From assembly GCA_004794655.1 (NCBI GenBank), contig SMMW01000622.1, forward strand, positions 2,852,001 through 2,916,000: DNA of 64,000 bases. Reading direction: 5' to 3'. Position numbers and translations under genes: made by a program. The stretch comes from Marisa cornuarietis. Its lineage: Eukaryota; Mollusca; Gastropoda; Architaenioglossa; Ampullariidae. The notes below the pieces were generated by a model. That model did no database searches, was not told the DNA's origin, and worked only from the letters and a program-made list of their open reading frames with translations. Positions 12,101 through 25,098 of the stretch are shown here, piece by piece; the stretch's first letter is position 1; each line of letters begins with the position of its first letter.

Positions 12101-15100
12101 ATCCCAGGTAGGATGCCTGTTTAGTACTAACTGAAGTTCTGCAGTGTTTTTTTTCCCCTCCACAGTGCAGCATAAACACCAAGTTTGAATGTTCACAGTA
12201 AGAACCTGAAACCATTACATTTGATATGGGTGAGCACTCAGACTGATATGACAGAAGTGCTTTTATCTCCAAGTAAAAAGAGAGAACACCACCATTTCAT
12301 TCTTGAGAAACAAGGAGCAGCATTTTACAGACATGATTTGGCAGACATTTTACATATAATGCATGGATGCATTATTGTTTACTTATTTAATCCTTGAGTA
12401 AAATCCGTTAGTTCACTTACGGTGAGTGTTACAAGAGGTTTTTTGGTTCTGTCCAGGTTTATCCAGCTGCCACTTTTCTGTGCTGAACGATGCTGGGCCT
12501 ATGCTATGCAGCTTAAGGCTGAGGCCAACACAGAGCCACGCAAAAAGTTTCATATGACAGCACGGCTTAGAAAAGCTGTTCACTATGCAGAAGAGCTGGT
12601 TGCACTTTGCCAGAGTCCAAAATGTGATGCAAGGACTAAGCTGGAGTGTGAGGTGTGTAACTTAAAGTTAGTCACACATCAAGTGCACAAGAGGGAAAGG
12701 CAAGGGTACATTTAAACATTTACTGATGTTTTCTTACTTTAACATGTGGTTATCCTTTTGTTTCCTTTACCTCTGCTTCTTTCACCAAAGAATTAGTTTG
12801 TGACACACGATGATTTTAATAATTTTGTCTCCCAGGCCTATAGTACTTGGATTAGTGGCTGTCTGCGCTTTGAGCTTGAAGACTGGGAGCAAGCCATGGA
12901 GTTATTCACCAAAGCAAAGTAAATATGTTTTTAAAAATTAGTGACCTATAGGAGTGCATGGTGATTTTCTATATGGTGAAATTTCCATGCTAAAACATTC
13001 CAAACTTCAGCTGCTACATTTTAATTTACATTTTTCTTTATAAACATCCTCTTATTACAGCTACCTCACCAGCTGTTATGCTAAGTAGTTACATTTGCAG
13101 AAATGAGCTAGCTTTTCTGCAATCTTTACAAGTATGAGCAGTCTTCTGAATTGCCATTGAAGAGTCTGCTACTACTTTGTGCTTGAGGTGTGCTGTAGTT
13201 TTCCCAGTTTGGGTTTACAACTTCATATCACAAAAGTTATTTCTTTTAAGCACTAGTTTCAAATTTTATAGTATTTATTGCAAGGGAGACATTCTGCTTG
13301 AGTGGGTGTTCTAAACTAGTATTTGACACACTGCACCAAGGGAAAAAATTACCACATGCAATGACTTCATAAGACATCACCCAGTCTTAGGGCAGCTTGT
13401 TCCTTCTAGGGTACTTTTTTCAAGTTTTCACATATAGGAAAAAGAATGTGCTGTTAACAAGAGAGAAATCAGAGAGATGAAAAAGATACATGAAAGAGTT
13501 TTTGTTTTTGTTTGTTTCATTCAGTTACTATTTTGGTCTAATAGTCATATGAAATACAGATATATTTGGTATTAGCTAATGAAGGAGAATAATTGTCTCA
13601 CAGGACCATCTATCAGAAGCTGGCTGGTGCTTTCACAGAAGAGCAACAAGCTGTGTACCAGCAGCGTGTTGATGAGATTGCTCCCAACCTGCGTTACTGT
13701 GCCTACAACATTGGTGATGAGTCTGCAATAATTGATCTTCAGAAGATGAGAATTGCAGCTGGAGAGGATCAGCTTTCATCAAAGCTTGATGTGAGTTATG
13801 TTATAGTGCTGCTTAGAGATGGGCATGCCTCAAAGTAAAGGTTGTTTGGTGTAATAATGTGAATAGTGTAAACACTGTGAAGAGTAGTTTTGTTGTTGTT
13901 ATCTTCTTATGTTTTGTTGTAAAAACTTCTTTCTTGTGCTTGGTATAACTGATTTTGCATTGCTTGATGGATTATTCTTTTTTCTTTTCTTTTTTTAGGA
14001 TCTTTTGTCACAGACTAGGGAAAAGCAAGCAGCCACTTTGTCAGAGGTGACTTGGCGTGGTCGCATGGTGCCTGTAAAGGTGGAATCAGTGCGTTTGTTT
14101 CTTCTTGGTGTCGGAGATGCAGAGAAAGAACTAGAATCTGCTGACATGCTTGACAGCAAAATCTCTATATATGAGACTTTGCTTAAGCAGTGCATTGATG
14201 CTCAGCAGGCGTTGAGAGATACACTTCAGGAAGATGCAGTAAGTGATGGGGGAATTATTTAATGCAAGGAGACAGTCTGATTTTTGCATTGCTTAATTAC
14301 TTTCATCATTTTCCAACATTATTTAGATATTTCCTGTTTGGATAGTTAATGCTAAGGTTGTAGGGGGTTGTGCGCATATGCATGCATGTGTGTGTTAGTA
14401 TGGTTTTCTAATGGCAGTCGGTCAGTTTACACTTTTTCTTGCCATTTTTTCAGGTGTTCAAAGCTGCCATCCGTGGTCAACAAGTAGAGGGAAAGATCTC
14501 CAACCAGCACTATCTATACTCATATCTCACTTATCTCCGTTTGAAAATAGCTATTGAACGAAACCTCCTCCTTATAGAAAATTTAAGGCAGTATCTTCAA
14601 GGACCACAGATGGAGGAAGGGCGCAAAGTTACCAAGCCTCAGGACCTAGTTAGGCTGTATGATATCATTATTCAGGTTGGTTATTTTTTCCCCTGACAGA
14701 ATTGCTTAATTATAGATTCCTTCACTATAGAATTCTTCTGCAGCTACAATTTTTCTATTCATCCATAAGTCATATTCCATAAAGTTCTACATGTATAAAA
14801 CCCTGTTAATATTTTCTGGTGCTTAAATTATAATTTTGTATAGATAAATTAGGAAGTTACTTTTAGCACATCAGATTTGATTTTGTGGTGATAAAATTGC
14901 ATGCTTTATTGTTGAATAATGAAATTGCAAAACAGTGTTCACTTTTTTTGGCATATGTATGTGGAAAGAGGTCACTTTTAAAATTAAAAATAGCATCACA
15001 TGACTGAGTTTATTTCTCTAGAATCTTGGGGAGATTCCAAAACTGCATGGTGTTGAAGACGATCCTACACTGGAAGAAGAGAGCAACACTCGAATTCAGG

Positions 15101-16747
15101 GATTCAAAGCTTACAGGTGAATTCATGCTTCTAGTTTGCTGTGAAAGAAAGGTGACATGATAGTTCACATTAAATGAATGTGTGCATGCGGCTGTGGTGG
15201 ACAGAAGTTTTATCTTGATTATGGTTGTCTCTATACACATGGATCCCAGCAGACATTTGGTACTCTACAGGTTGTTTTACATAGCCCGTGCCTATTCAAG
15301 TGCCAAAAAATGGACAGAGGCAATAGCCCTATATCAGAGAGCTTTGGATTGTGCACAGAAAGCTTTGACTGGCTACAAAAAGTTGACAGATATACAGTGC
15401 CTGGTGAGTAAACTTTTTTTCTTTTCTTGTCAGAGATTTGTAGTTTCTTTTAAACTGTGCTCTACAAAAAGGCTAACATATTTTTATTATGATTAAAAAA
15501 GAAGCAAGGTGGAGGATGAACAAAAGAAAATTAATGATGTTTGCAATAAATTCTTTTACAACATCTGAACAGAAAGAGGCTCAAAACCTGAAGGAGCTTC
15601 AAGGGGAGATCAATGGAATGATGTACTCTTGTCATGCCAACAGTATTCTTGACTTATCTCCTGCTGGAGACCAAGCAGTAATCAATGCTGCTGCAGAACG
15701 AAAGGTGAGCTTCACAGATAGTGTGTATCAGCGAAACACCAGTCTGTAGCATTCATTAATGTGCTGACAAGTGAAAGTTGTAGAATGTCTTTTTTTAAAA
15801 TTGCTTTTTATTTAACAAAAGAGAGCCATTTTCTCAATTACTGTCAAAGTTTATTATGGTACTTCAAGATCCGTCGAACACATAATTCATTTGCATACAG
15901 TAGTGTTGAGCTTAAAAGATTGGTATTTGAAAGTCTAGGTGTTAGAGCAATGGTGTACACACTAGCCTGTTCGATACCCATGTGGCAGAGCTTACCTCTT
16001 CTAACTGGTCTTGCCATGATATATATATATATATAGCCTTAGTTGCTGGCATGGTGTAAAATGCCAACAACCAGCCTCTAGTTGACCCTCCTGTAAAGTT
16101 AGTGCCAGACTCTACAGGGCTGGGGAAGATGTGGTGAGGGAGAAGAGATGGGTGCTGCCCTCATAAAAGCTGGCCCTAAGATAAGTCTTGAACACCTTCC
16201 TCACCTACAGCATTAAGGTCATTGGGATACCCTTTACTTTTCTCCCCACTTGCCCGTCACCCCCATCCCTTATGTTGAAATATGCTTTTATGTTGCAAGG
16301 GAAGTAATTCAGTCGCATGAGTTGGTTCATGAATTGTTTTTTCATTGTATCCTTTGCATGTACAATAATATTCTATTTGTAGACTAAAGAAATACTACCA
16401 AGTATATGCATTGTTAAATTATTGCCTGCTTTACCTCTAGTAAAACTTGCTAAGTTGAAGTTTTTTTTTATTGAGTTTTTTTTTTTTTTTTTTTGTTACA
16501 GCCCCTGGAGGATCGGCTGGATGAATATGTAGAAGATAAGTCTCTGACTGGAAAGAAACCATTTGTTGCCTCATTCCCACCAGATTTTGAACCTATTCCC
16601 TGCCGGCCATTGTTTTTTGACCTGGCTCTTAATCATGTAGGGTTTCCTTCCCTTGAGGATAAGCTGGAGCAAGGTCAAAAGAAGGTGGCAGGAGGGGGCA
16701 TTACAGGTTTTGTCAAGGGCTGGCTGTGGGGTGGGGATAAGAAGTAG
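9183..16747 (+). CDS. SRP68: Signal recognition particle subunit SRP68
   Basis: Twelve exons join in phase to 602 aa (human about 627): 9183-9276, 9818-9884, 11994-12107, 12457-12652, 12836-12918, 13604-13790, 13999-14238, 14454-14675, 15022-15116, 15271-15403, 15573-15704 and 16502-16747. SRP68 binds 7S SRP RNA as a heterodimer with SRP72 and supports cotranslational targeting to the ER. The N-terminal RNA-binding part shows QQQHGLRHGDYQRYR and SYCSRRIRRIRKSL, the arginine-rich segment that contacts RNA. The TPR-like middle has AMQLKAEANTEPRKKFH, RYCAYNIGDESAI and TREKQAATLSEVTWRGR. The C-terminal SRP72-binding part has PIPCRPLFFDLALNHVGFP and LEDKLEQ. The glycine-rich N-terminus of the human protein is shorter here. 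Codon phase is kept at every junction and no break was seen, so the gene looks intact. Confidence 0.97.
15945..16243 (+). repeat. SINE, copy 2 (SRP68 last intron)
   Basis: This is the same family as the copy at 83-348. It has a B-box-like TGTTCGATACCC near 15968, a TA-rich segment at 16019-16036, then GAAGAGATGGGTGCTGCC and AAAGCTGGCCCTAAG, ending in a pyrimidine-rich tail. It also carries the segment TTGCTGGCATGGTGTAAAA, found again alone near 54075. It lies between SRP68 exons 11 and 12, in sense orientation. Confidence 0.65.
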
Positions 16748-17738
16748 CCTCATGACATCAGGTCTTGTATTCATGCATTTTGGCTTATTGCCTCTTTTCA
16801 AACCTTGCCATGATGGTCTAACTTTTGGATGAGAAACTTGTGGCTTGAAGCAGTGGATGACTGCCATGACAGATTTACATGTAGCAGGTAAAAGAAGAGA
16901 AAGCACCATGATCGCCTTATATGGTCAATGTTTTGAAGAGACTTTGTTAAGAATGGTTGAGTGTTGGTTTTTGGATGAGACAATGAAATAAGCAAGAGCA
17001 ATAGAGCTTCACTTGCTAAACCTAGCTTTCATGTGTGTGATCAGATATCAAACATTTTAATGCACTTGTTTTACTTTTCCCTTGCTGTTAAATTTCCTAC
17101 ATAGCCTTTGAAAGGAAGCAAGGTTGGAATGGATGCATCTAATGTTCAAAAAACATTTTGCATTTTGTTGGAGCATTGTTCCTGTGAGAGAGAAACTATC
17201 TCATTTAATGCTCTGATTTCATAGAAGTGAATGGTTTAAACAAACAACATTTGTAAACTGACCGCAAGAAACTTAATCATGAAAGACACTACGGCTGTTT
17301 CAGCGGCATCTTGTATCTGTTAACCATTATTATTCATCTTTTAACTCATTACAACATGTAATCTTTAATTCAGTGAGCATCATTCTCCTGGCAGGATATA
17401 ACTTTATTTTCGTTTTCTTTGAATGTTTTGGAGATGGGTTTGTTTGGACTTTTTTTTTGTATATCTGTTCTATTCTTTGTATCAAACCTAGTAGCTTTAT
17501 CTTTCAACCTATGGGGTTTTTTTTATGATGTTTTATGTAGAACTTAATGTTCGTGATTCAAGGTGAGAGGCTATATGTATGGGATTTTTTTTTAAAGGGA
17601 GGGCTCTGTCTTTAAGTTTGGTGTTCAAGCTAACATTATGAGAAAGTATTTCTCCTACGTGCCCAGTCTATATAACGTACAAAAAACAAAATGCAAGTTA
17701 CCAATATCAACATGGCAAGGGAGAGATGTTTTATTATG

Positions 17739-17744
17739 AATAAA
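17739..17744 (+). terminator. SRP68 polyadenylation signal
   Basis: AATAAA about 1 kb after the SRP68 stop codon, followed by a T/G-rich stretch. It is the first canonical signal after the gene. Confidence 0.65.
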
Positions 17745-20700
17745 GTTTTGAACATTGTGATTTTTGTTTTACACACACAGTATTGATAAAAAAAGGATTA
17801 TCTGCTACATTACTAAAAAAAGCCTGTGTATGTATAGCTGTATGTGTGTATATGCATTAGCGTCACAATAATTAACCTTCACCCACTGCTGCTGAAATGT
17901 AAGAGAAACAGGTTTATACATAATTCGTTTCTGTCTTGGATTCTTAAAACTATAAATGCTTGTAGAATTATGGTAAGTGTGTTGGAAAGAAATAGCATTA
18001 AAATTTTGTTTCTGGTGGTGGAACTGAGCTGTGGTCATATAGCAACCATTTATATTGGTTAGGTTTTAATGTTTAAATTATCAAGAGTTTAAAAAATGTC
18101 TTTCATGACTGTATATTTTGTCTGTATACGCTATGGAAGTACCAAGACTTTTTTTGCCTCTTTTGTTTACTTGTTGATAGTTCTAATCTGGAAAGCAATT
18201 CAAAATTGTAAAATATCTGTTTATGTATACATGATAATTTAAGACTTCAAATTAACACAGCAACAGGTGTTAGTGATTTATAAATGAGGAAAAACTCATA
18301 AAGATCATACATGAAAAATTGGTGTTTGTTCTGTTTAGGGCAAAACTCTATATATCGATCTTTTTGCTTGAAAAACATTTCATGTAAATGTTTAGAGAAG
18401 TGTAAATACCTTTTCCATTGAGTCTTTGAGGTTCTTGAATTGGAAACATTTAGGGCATTTCAGCATGTTGTTAACAGATAAAGCTGTTATAATAATGCTT
18501 ATTCCTTAGTTGTAGGAAATAAGTACCAATATTAATAACATGATGATCTGTATGTAATAGACTGTGACAGCTAGAAAATATGCACTTCATATTTTGACAT
18601 TTTTGTCACAGTTTCTGAAAGACTATCGTTATTTATATTTTTTTAATCTGAAATTCTTAGGGATCATACAATCAGACTCCTGCTTTGTAGCTCTTTTTAT
18701 TTTTTAACAGACAAATCAAATAAGGTAAGTGATGTTGAATGTCTGCAAAGTAGCAAAGATCTAAAGCATCACTTAAATGTTAAGCATAAACCTGAGAGAG
18801 CAACACATTGGAACAAGTTTTGAGTTGCATATGTAGGATAAAGATGAGGTTTCACAGCCTTTTCCTCGTCTTTTGAGGTTTTTCAGTTTGAGTTTCTCCA
18901 GGTCAGTTACTGGAAGACGTAATTCTACAAAATTTTTAATGAGATTGAAGAAGAGGGTTATTTTGCATAGGCCATTAAATATATACATGAACCAGATAAT
19001 TACTGCCTCTGTGACCACAAGATTCTGGGGCATTTACATACCCTATATTAGGGACAAAAAATCGCATTCTCCTATCCTAGGCCCTTAGACATGCTAAAGA
19101 ACAAAATGTTAATAACTTTTTAAAAATTCCACTGAATTAGGATGAAAACTGTAGGAAATATGTCTATATAGTAAGAAATATAGATTCATAAGTGCTTCAT
19201 TTTTATAGAAACAGGATTTCAGCTTGAGTTTAAGATAGATTTAGCTGTAACAGTCTGCAGGTCCTTTCATCAGTAAATATGTCTTAGAACTTGTCCTAGT
19301 GAAGAATGATAACCAGAAATATGTCTGCTTGAAATATAGCTCTAGTAGGTAGGCAACAACCTATTTTTTTCTAGAAAATTTTGTCTTTTCCTCATGACTT
19401 GTCCTTGTTAAGCCCTGCCCTCACTACAGGGTGCAGCTGATCAGTAAAGACTGTAGTAAACCACCGCAGGTTAATTAGAATATTGCTAGTAAATTAGTGC
19501 ATGTGGAATGAATGAGGACAGACAATTACAGACTGCTATGTAATGGTTCACTTCACATTTCTAGCAAAGGAAGAAACAACAGCCAGATAGCTGTTCCTCA
19601 TTGTAATGCTTTTGAATCTGCAGATGATGCATAAGTTTCATGATTATTCATTTATGTTCGTTTTATAGGCATAATGCCTCATGGTTTCAATACATTAATC
19701 ATGTTTATTCTTTGAAAGAAAGAATGGCCCTTTTTAAGCTTTTAAGAGCATCTAATTTACTCCAAACTAGAAAAATCAAACATTTGGGGCTTTTACCTTA
19801 GCTGCTGAGACATCTCAAGGTCTTTTCACTCTTCATAGCTTTCAGCCGACAAATGAAATTATTCACATTTTATGGACTATAAAGCTGTAATGTATGATTA
19901 GTGACAGTGACAAAAGGCAGCACTGAAGGTATACAGGTTAGTGTTACGTGGCATTCATCTGGATCATTTGCTTGAAAATACCTTAGAGATCCATAATAAA
20001 CTAAAAATCTGGCTGAACAGTTTTTCAATGTTGTATATCTTCCAGATATTTTACAGAATATCATTTATTTCTAGTCATCTGAAATGTTTTTTTATGTCAC
20101 TGGTTGTAACTCACAGGTCATGATTAAAATTAAAAACAAACTTACACTATTAGTGTAAAAAGTAGTACCTTCTGGGGTTTTTTTAGTACATTTTTTGGTT
20201 CATTTACTGAAGTTGGAGAATGTTGACTGATCACCTAGATAATGTTATTGAAAGCACAAATTCAGTCACTTGTAAAAATTGTTGCCATCTCTTCTGTGTG
20301 ATCTATGATTCCATACCATCATGAACTCTTTCCTTTGAACATTCAGTAAAAGGGTCATATTTATCTTACTGTTAACTCAGGAAAATAGGACTTATCTATT
20401 TCATTTATTTAAAAGTGGCTGCAGTGAAATTTGTGAGAACTTTTATGTACAGAAAAGGAGTGAACACTTGTGCAACACAGTCCAGGCCTAGATCCAATGA
20501 AGTGAACTATACTGCATTTCTAACTTGCTACCAACAAACAAGGGGCAGACATTTAAAGGGAAATTAAGTATATCTGATTACAGCTTAGAAGACTTTGAAA
20601 TTTTTTGAAATAATAAGGAAATAAGAAATGAAAGTATGTTTAGCAAGGAAGTTTCAGTTCACAACAGGACAACATGTTTTCTGTTGTATAAACACATAAT

Positions 20701-21291
20701 TTATACAGTTGTCAAAAAGCATGTGGGAAAACCTCTTACTGCATCGAGTAATCAGCTTTACAAATCATAGGGAGTAAGAATGTATTACGACTGTGACAAA
20801 GCACAAGAAGTGAATTTTTTTTTAATGGTATGTTTGAAACAAATAAAACCAGATGTTAATCCATCTCTTATGTTTCTACGTATACTTTTTCTTTTCTATT
20901 TGTGAAGATGGAGCTCAAGTGCTTCGTTATTTTTTTAGAAGAATTCTTGTTTGCAGCAAGAGACAGGGTTTTATGCAGTGCATTTTAAGAGCATAAAATT
21001 CAGTCTTATCTGTTTCTCATTGCTTATTTAGTCCACTATGAGACACACTGATTTATTCATTGATGACAGTAAAAAAAAAATCAACATATTTAACATCTTG
21101 TTTTGCATAATAATGTCTAAATTTGGGAACTGTAAAAATGTCAGATGTGACAAACTTTGTGTAGGTATTATAGTCTGCATGTTGCCTACAAAGTGAAATG
21201 ATCGAGTGAGAATGTTGTAATTTGCAAATCTGTCGGACATTGATAACCGTTAGGCTCGCTCAGTCTGGGAAATCACGGACCTTTTTTATAC
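17745..21291. other. AT-rich intergenic spacer
   Basis: About 3.5 kb with only short open frames and no recognisable exon, RNA gene or repeat family. I see nothing to annotate in it. Confidence 0.5.
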
Positions 21292-22148
21292 GTGGAAGAG
21301 CGATTCAGCGCTGTTTCCTCTAGCAAACGGGATATCCGCTCCTTCGTCTCTATTGTCTACACACGTGCAGAATGCACTGGCCTCCTCACCCACCTGACAA
21401 TGTCAGCTAGCGTTGACTCCCGCTTCCCAACAGCGTCAGTGACATGCACATACAAAAGAGCAATTATTGTCAAGTCAGGAAACCGTGCAGTTTCGAGTTT
21501 GACTATCAACGCGTCACTTGAAGAGAAGAGAGTGAGTAACAGGATATGCTGTGTCCACGAACTGTACAGCGCAGTCACAAACGTAGATATTCGAGATACG
21601 TCCTTGGCGCAGTGTACCGTCGGTCATAGCCTGGTTGGCAAACGCAAATTTGAAAATAAACAGTCACCGGTGCTTTCGTTTTCTCTAACGTATTAAAAGA
21701 CATAGTCCAAATGAAAAAAAAAATAGCTTCCACCTGGTATAGTGATTTGGCACTGAGGTAGAATAGGAGGCCAGCGCCCAGCCCTGTCAACAGGTCCCAT
21801 TTCCACAGGTGAGTGTTCCCCGTGGGATCTGAACCCAAGTCTTCTATCATCTCTTTGGTTTGCAGACCATTTTCGCTGCACCAAGCCACCAGGTGATCCT
21901 CTTCTTACGCAGACTGACTCATCGTTTTTCGCCATTGTGGTGTGCCTGAAGTCTGACACAAAGGGCTGTGACATGTTATGAAGAGATTCAACGCAGTAAA
22001 CGTCGTAGTCATCGAAGCTCTGTACAAGAACCCAAGCAGCTCCCAAACGAGCATATTTTGTCAGATAACTGTACGTGTCTTTGAAGGGTACACTCTCTCG
22101 CCCACACTCGTCAACAACTTGGGGTATATCTTGCAATAAACCCTCCAC
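21292..22148 (-). other. GC-richer block with unrecognised ORFs on both strands
   Basis: The base composition is higher in GC than the flanks. On the minus strand, 22148 down to about 21903 reads as an uninterrupted frame of about 80 residues with a protein-like makeup (for example VVDECGRESVPF, YARLGAAWVLVQSFDDYDVY). It then runs into a SINE-like sequence. On the plus strand, 21292-21696 is open for 134 codons, and the minus strand of that part is also open at 21578-21357. I do not recognise a family on either strand. It could be an exon of an unannotated gene or a pseudogene fragment. Confidence 0.3.
21722..21906 (-). repeat. Candidate second tRNA-derived SINE
   Basis: Read on the minus strand, the block starts with GGTGGCTTGGTGCAGCG (A-box-like), reaches the B-box-like GGGTTCAGATCCCAC about 50 bases later, and ends in a T run near 21722. 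Spacing and motifs fit a tRNA-derived SINE head. The body is unlike the family at 83, so it would be a different family. A single copy is seen in this window. Confidence 0.45.
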
Positions 22149-23084
22149 ACCCCCCCTACTTCTCTCTAGTGGAACTTGCCAACGAACACAACTTTGATCT
22201 CAAGTAACAACGAACTTCAAGACGATCGTCAGCAGAGTAACAGAGCAGGTGCATTCGGAATGAAGACAAAATGGGGAACTTTGACTAGTGAATTACAGAT
22301 ATCAAACAGTTTCTTAATAACAATAAAATATGCGTCTATAGGGCAGAATCCCAACTGACACTTTCGTCGATCTTACACAATACACACCAAAGCAAACTCC
22401 AGTGACAGAACAAGATATCAGGCGAGAAAACAAGACAGAGAGCAGTCCCCTCAAGTTGTTACTCGTTACTCGTCCGTTCTCAAGTCATTCTGGGTAACAC
22501 GAATTGCACAAACCATAGATTCATCCTTTTACAATCATTGTCTCGGTGCAATCAACGAACGTATTCCTGCTACACACTTTGTTCAATGCAAGGCGAAGTA
22601 ACTCTTCCTGCAAACCTTTCTACCGTGGGCGTGGACTACTCAAACGTCACGCTTTGTTATGACGTCACTATAGCAGGTGGAGCGTCTATCGTTTGATTGA
22701 CGTCATTCACCTTACCTTTAATCATTCTTTCTTAAAGAACGTGCACCTCTCGTTCATTTAAACTGTGACATCTGGGTCCGTGACAACACAAGTCCATACT
22801 TTGCTTTATGGTTGACAGATTCTGCTTGCTGAGCAGAAAATAAGCACCTGGCATTACACTCTGCCTAAGACCATCCTTCAGGGCACCCTTGAAGGAGGCG
22901 GACGCCGATGCGAAGAGGAAGAAAAAAAAATCCCCTAGCTAGCGAACATAAAGGAGTGAAATGACTTTCCACTGCAGCAAAGACCACTGCAAATATTTTG
23001 CTAATTGCTGCTTCCGTCCCACCCCTCCCACACCCATCCATCATCCCTCCCAGAAAAAATACGGACAATCAGTGTTTAGAGTAC
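22149..23084. other. Spacer with paired CRE sites
   Basis: No exon was recognised. The notable content is two TGACGTCA palindromes at 22660-22667 and 22698-22705. Otherwise I see nothing to annotate. Confidence 0.4.
22660..22705. promoter_or_regulatory. Two CRE palindromes (TGACGTCA) 38 bases apart
   Basis: Two exact eight-base CREB/ATF consensus sites start at 22660 and 22698. A chance pair at this spacing is unlikely in such AT-rich DNA. The nearest known start downstream is GRB2, 2.4 kb away; the unassigned minus-strand block begins about 0.5 kb on the other side. Confidence 0.4.
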
Positions 23085-23266
23085 CGGCTCCGAGGTCAGA
23101 GGTGAGTTTACTGTCCAGTTCGATACCCGACCTTGTTAAACAACATACTCTGCCCCTCCCCCTTCACCTACCCTTATTGGACTTATAGCTGACCTCCCAA
23201 AGTTGAGGAAGGAATGGCTGCGAAGGAGAAAAGATGGGCATCGTCATCGCAAAAAAAAAAAAAAAA
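23085..23266 (+). repeat. SINE, copy 3
   Basis: The B-box-like CAGTTCGATACCC near 23117 is followed by the family body (GTTGAGGAAGGAATGGC, GAAAAGATGGGCATCGTC) and an A run at 23251-23266. It is diverged from the copy at 83 but collinear with it. Confidence 0.6.
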
Positions 23267-23722
23267 GTAAGAACGAAGGTGCTCCCGAGGCAAGTTCTGT
23301 CTTTAACAGCTCACTCCCAATTAAACGACCGAAACTCCGAAAGGTTAGGAGAAATCACCGCAGCGTTTTCCTGACAAAACCCGTAATTGGCATAACCCGT
23401 GAGTCGACATTACCGACACTCGCAGTGAGAACATTTTGTCTTAGTCCATGTTTAAAATGCTTATCTTGTTTCGATAAGATGCCATACGCGAGAAGCAACG
23501 GACGATCAGCGTAAAGCACTGCAAACAGTTTCCATCACCAGGCAGGGATGAGTGCACAGCCTGTCTTATTCTGTCTACCCACTTTGTTACGAAATATTCT
23601 TGGTTCACTGGGTACTGAACCAGTCTGTCACTAAACTTGTATTTGTTTAGACTAAAATCAAGTTCCCATCCCAACAATAATCATAGGTTAAAGTTTTTTT
23701 TTAAGTAATGATCGTCCATTAC

Positions 23723-23767
23723 CTTTTTTTTTTTTTTTTGTCGTTTGGGAAGTGAGGTGTTAGGGAC
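23723..23767 (-). repeat. SINE 3' end fragment, minus strand
   Basis: On the minus strand this reads CTAACACCTCACTTCCC followed by an A-rich tail, matching the 3' part of the SINE copies at 83 and 42180. Only the terminal fragment is left. Confidence 0.45.
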
Positions 23768-25098
23768 CCCACTTTTCTCGAGCCGGCTACCAGTTTGAAT
23801 AAAGACCTTCAGCTCCATGCTCACTCTTTCGAAGTAGATATGTGTTTCTTTCATTGCATCTAAAATTAATTAAAAGAAAATGAAATCGTATTCCACATCT
23901 ACTAAGCTCGATCCCTCCCTCAACAAACAATGTACAGTATAAAAAATTCCTTGGAGGAGAAAATAAACGTTTACATGAATTATGAAAGGAAGAATACTAT
24001 ATGTCTCAATCTAAACTAAATTTTAGTATTACTTGGACGCCTACAGTTATGAACCTCGATCCTTGTTATATCTGTTTAACGACCAGATATATATATATAT
24101 ACGTATGCGTGTCTCCGTCGTAGTTCAGCTCTTAACAGGAACTGGATTTGATCAAAAGAACTTAGATGAACAATGCATGTGGATAAAGTCGAACAATTAA
24201 GAGACATTCAAACCACGCTCTCTGTTGAATGGATTGTTCCTCAGTGCACTCCAGAATGGCTCATGCAAGGTGGTCTATGACCCCAGAGAGTTAAACAAGG
24301 AACAACACATTTCCTGGCCCGCCTATAGTACAAGGAACTATGAAATCTGGCATTTGGATCGAGCAATGCAGTCGGGTCAGGAGCTGTATCAGTAAATGCA
24401 CAATGTTTTACCTCCAACACTGTCTATAGTCCCACAAAACACGAAAGCATATCTTTGTGTGATGATTAATAGTTTAATTATTTAAATAATAATGGGGTAT
24501 ATCCAGACAGAAACATGTGACTTAATGAGGAGAGCCTAGTTTAATAAAAAGAAAAATGTTAATCTCTCGCAGAAGTACCAAACGAGGAAAGAACGACGAA
24601 GTCTGCATTCGAAGCCGATCGAGTTGACAACACAGCGAGAATACAATAACTATTATTATTATTATTATTTTATTTATTAAGACGTCTCATCTATATAAGT
24701 ATATCATCTCTATTTTACCTTCTGAACATTAATTATTTTTCCGTTTAATTTTAATATTGTTGGTGATTATTTCTGATAAACTATTACATATATTATTGGT
24801 GACGCAAAATCTACAACGTCTCACTTGGTTGCTATTCCCATTCAGTCGTGTTTTCACTGAACGGACTACAGCTGAGGAAGACTCACTGTTGTTCACCGAG
24901 AAGGTGTTCTCAGTGTGTACTTTGGTATTCGTGCAGAGAGGTCTCTACTCATTGCTGATGTGTCGTTAGTGTTGTGCGAGATTGTGAAATGATAGATTAC
25001 TGAAGACTTTCGGAGACATCGAGTTCAACTTGGAAATAAAGTGATAAATCACCAGGACAGCTTGATTAACAATCGCACGCAAAAACAGATAACCCAAC
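23768..25098. other. GRB2 upstream region and probable 5' UTR
   Basis: No coding exon was found before the GRB2 ATG. It holds a TA run near 24085-24103 and an ATT run at about 24650-24672. The sequence becomes less AT-biased from about 24830, which is probably the leader region; the exact transcription start cannot be placed. Confidence 0.4.
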
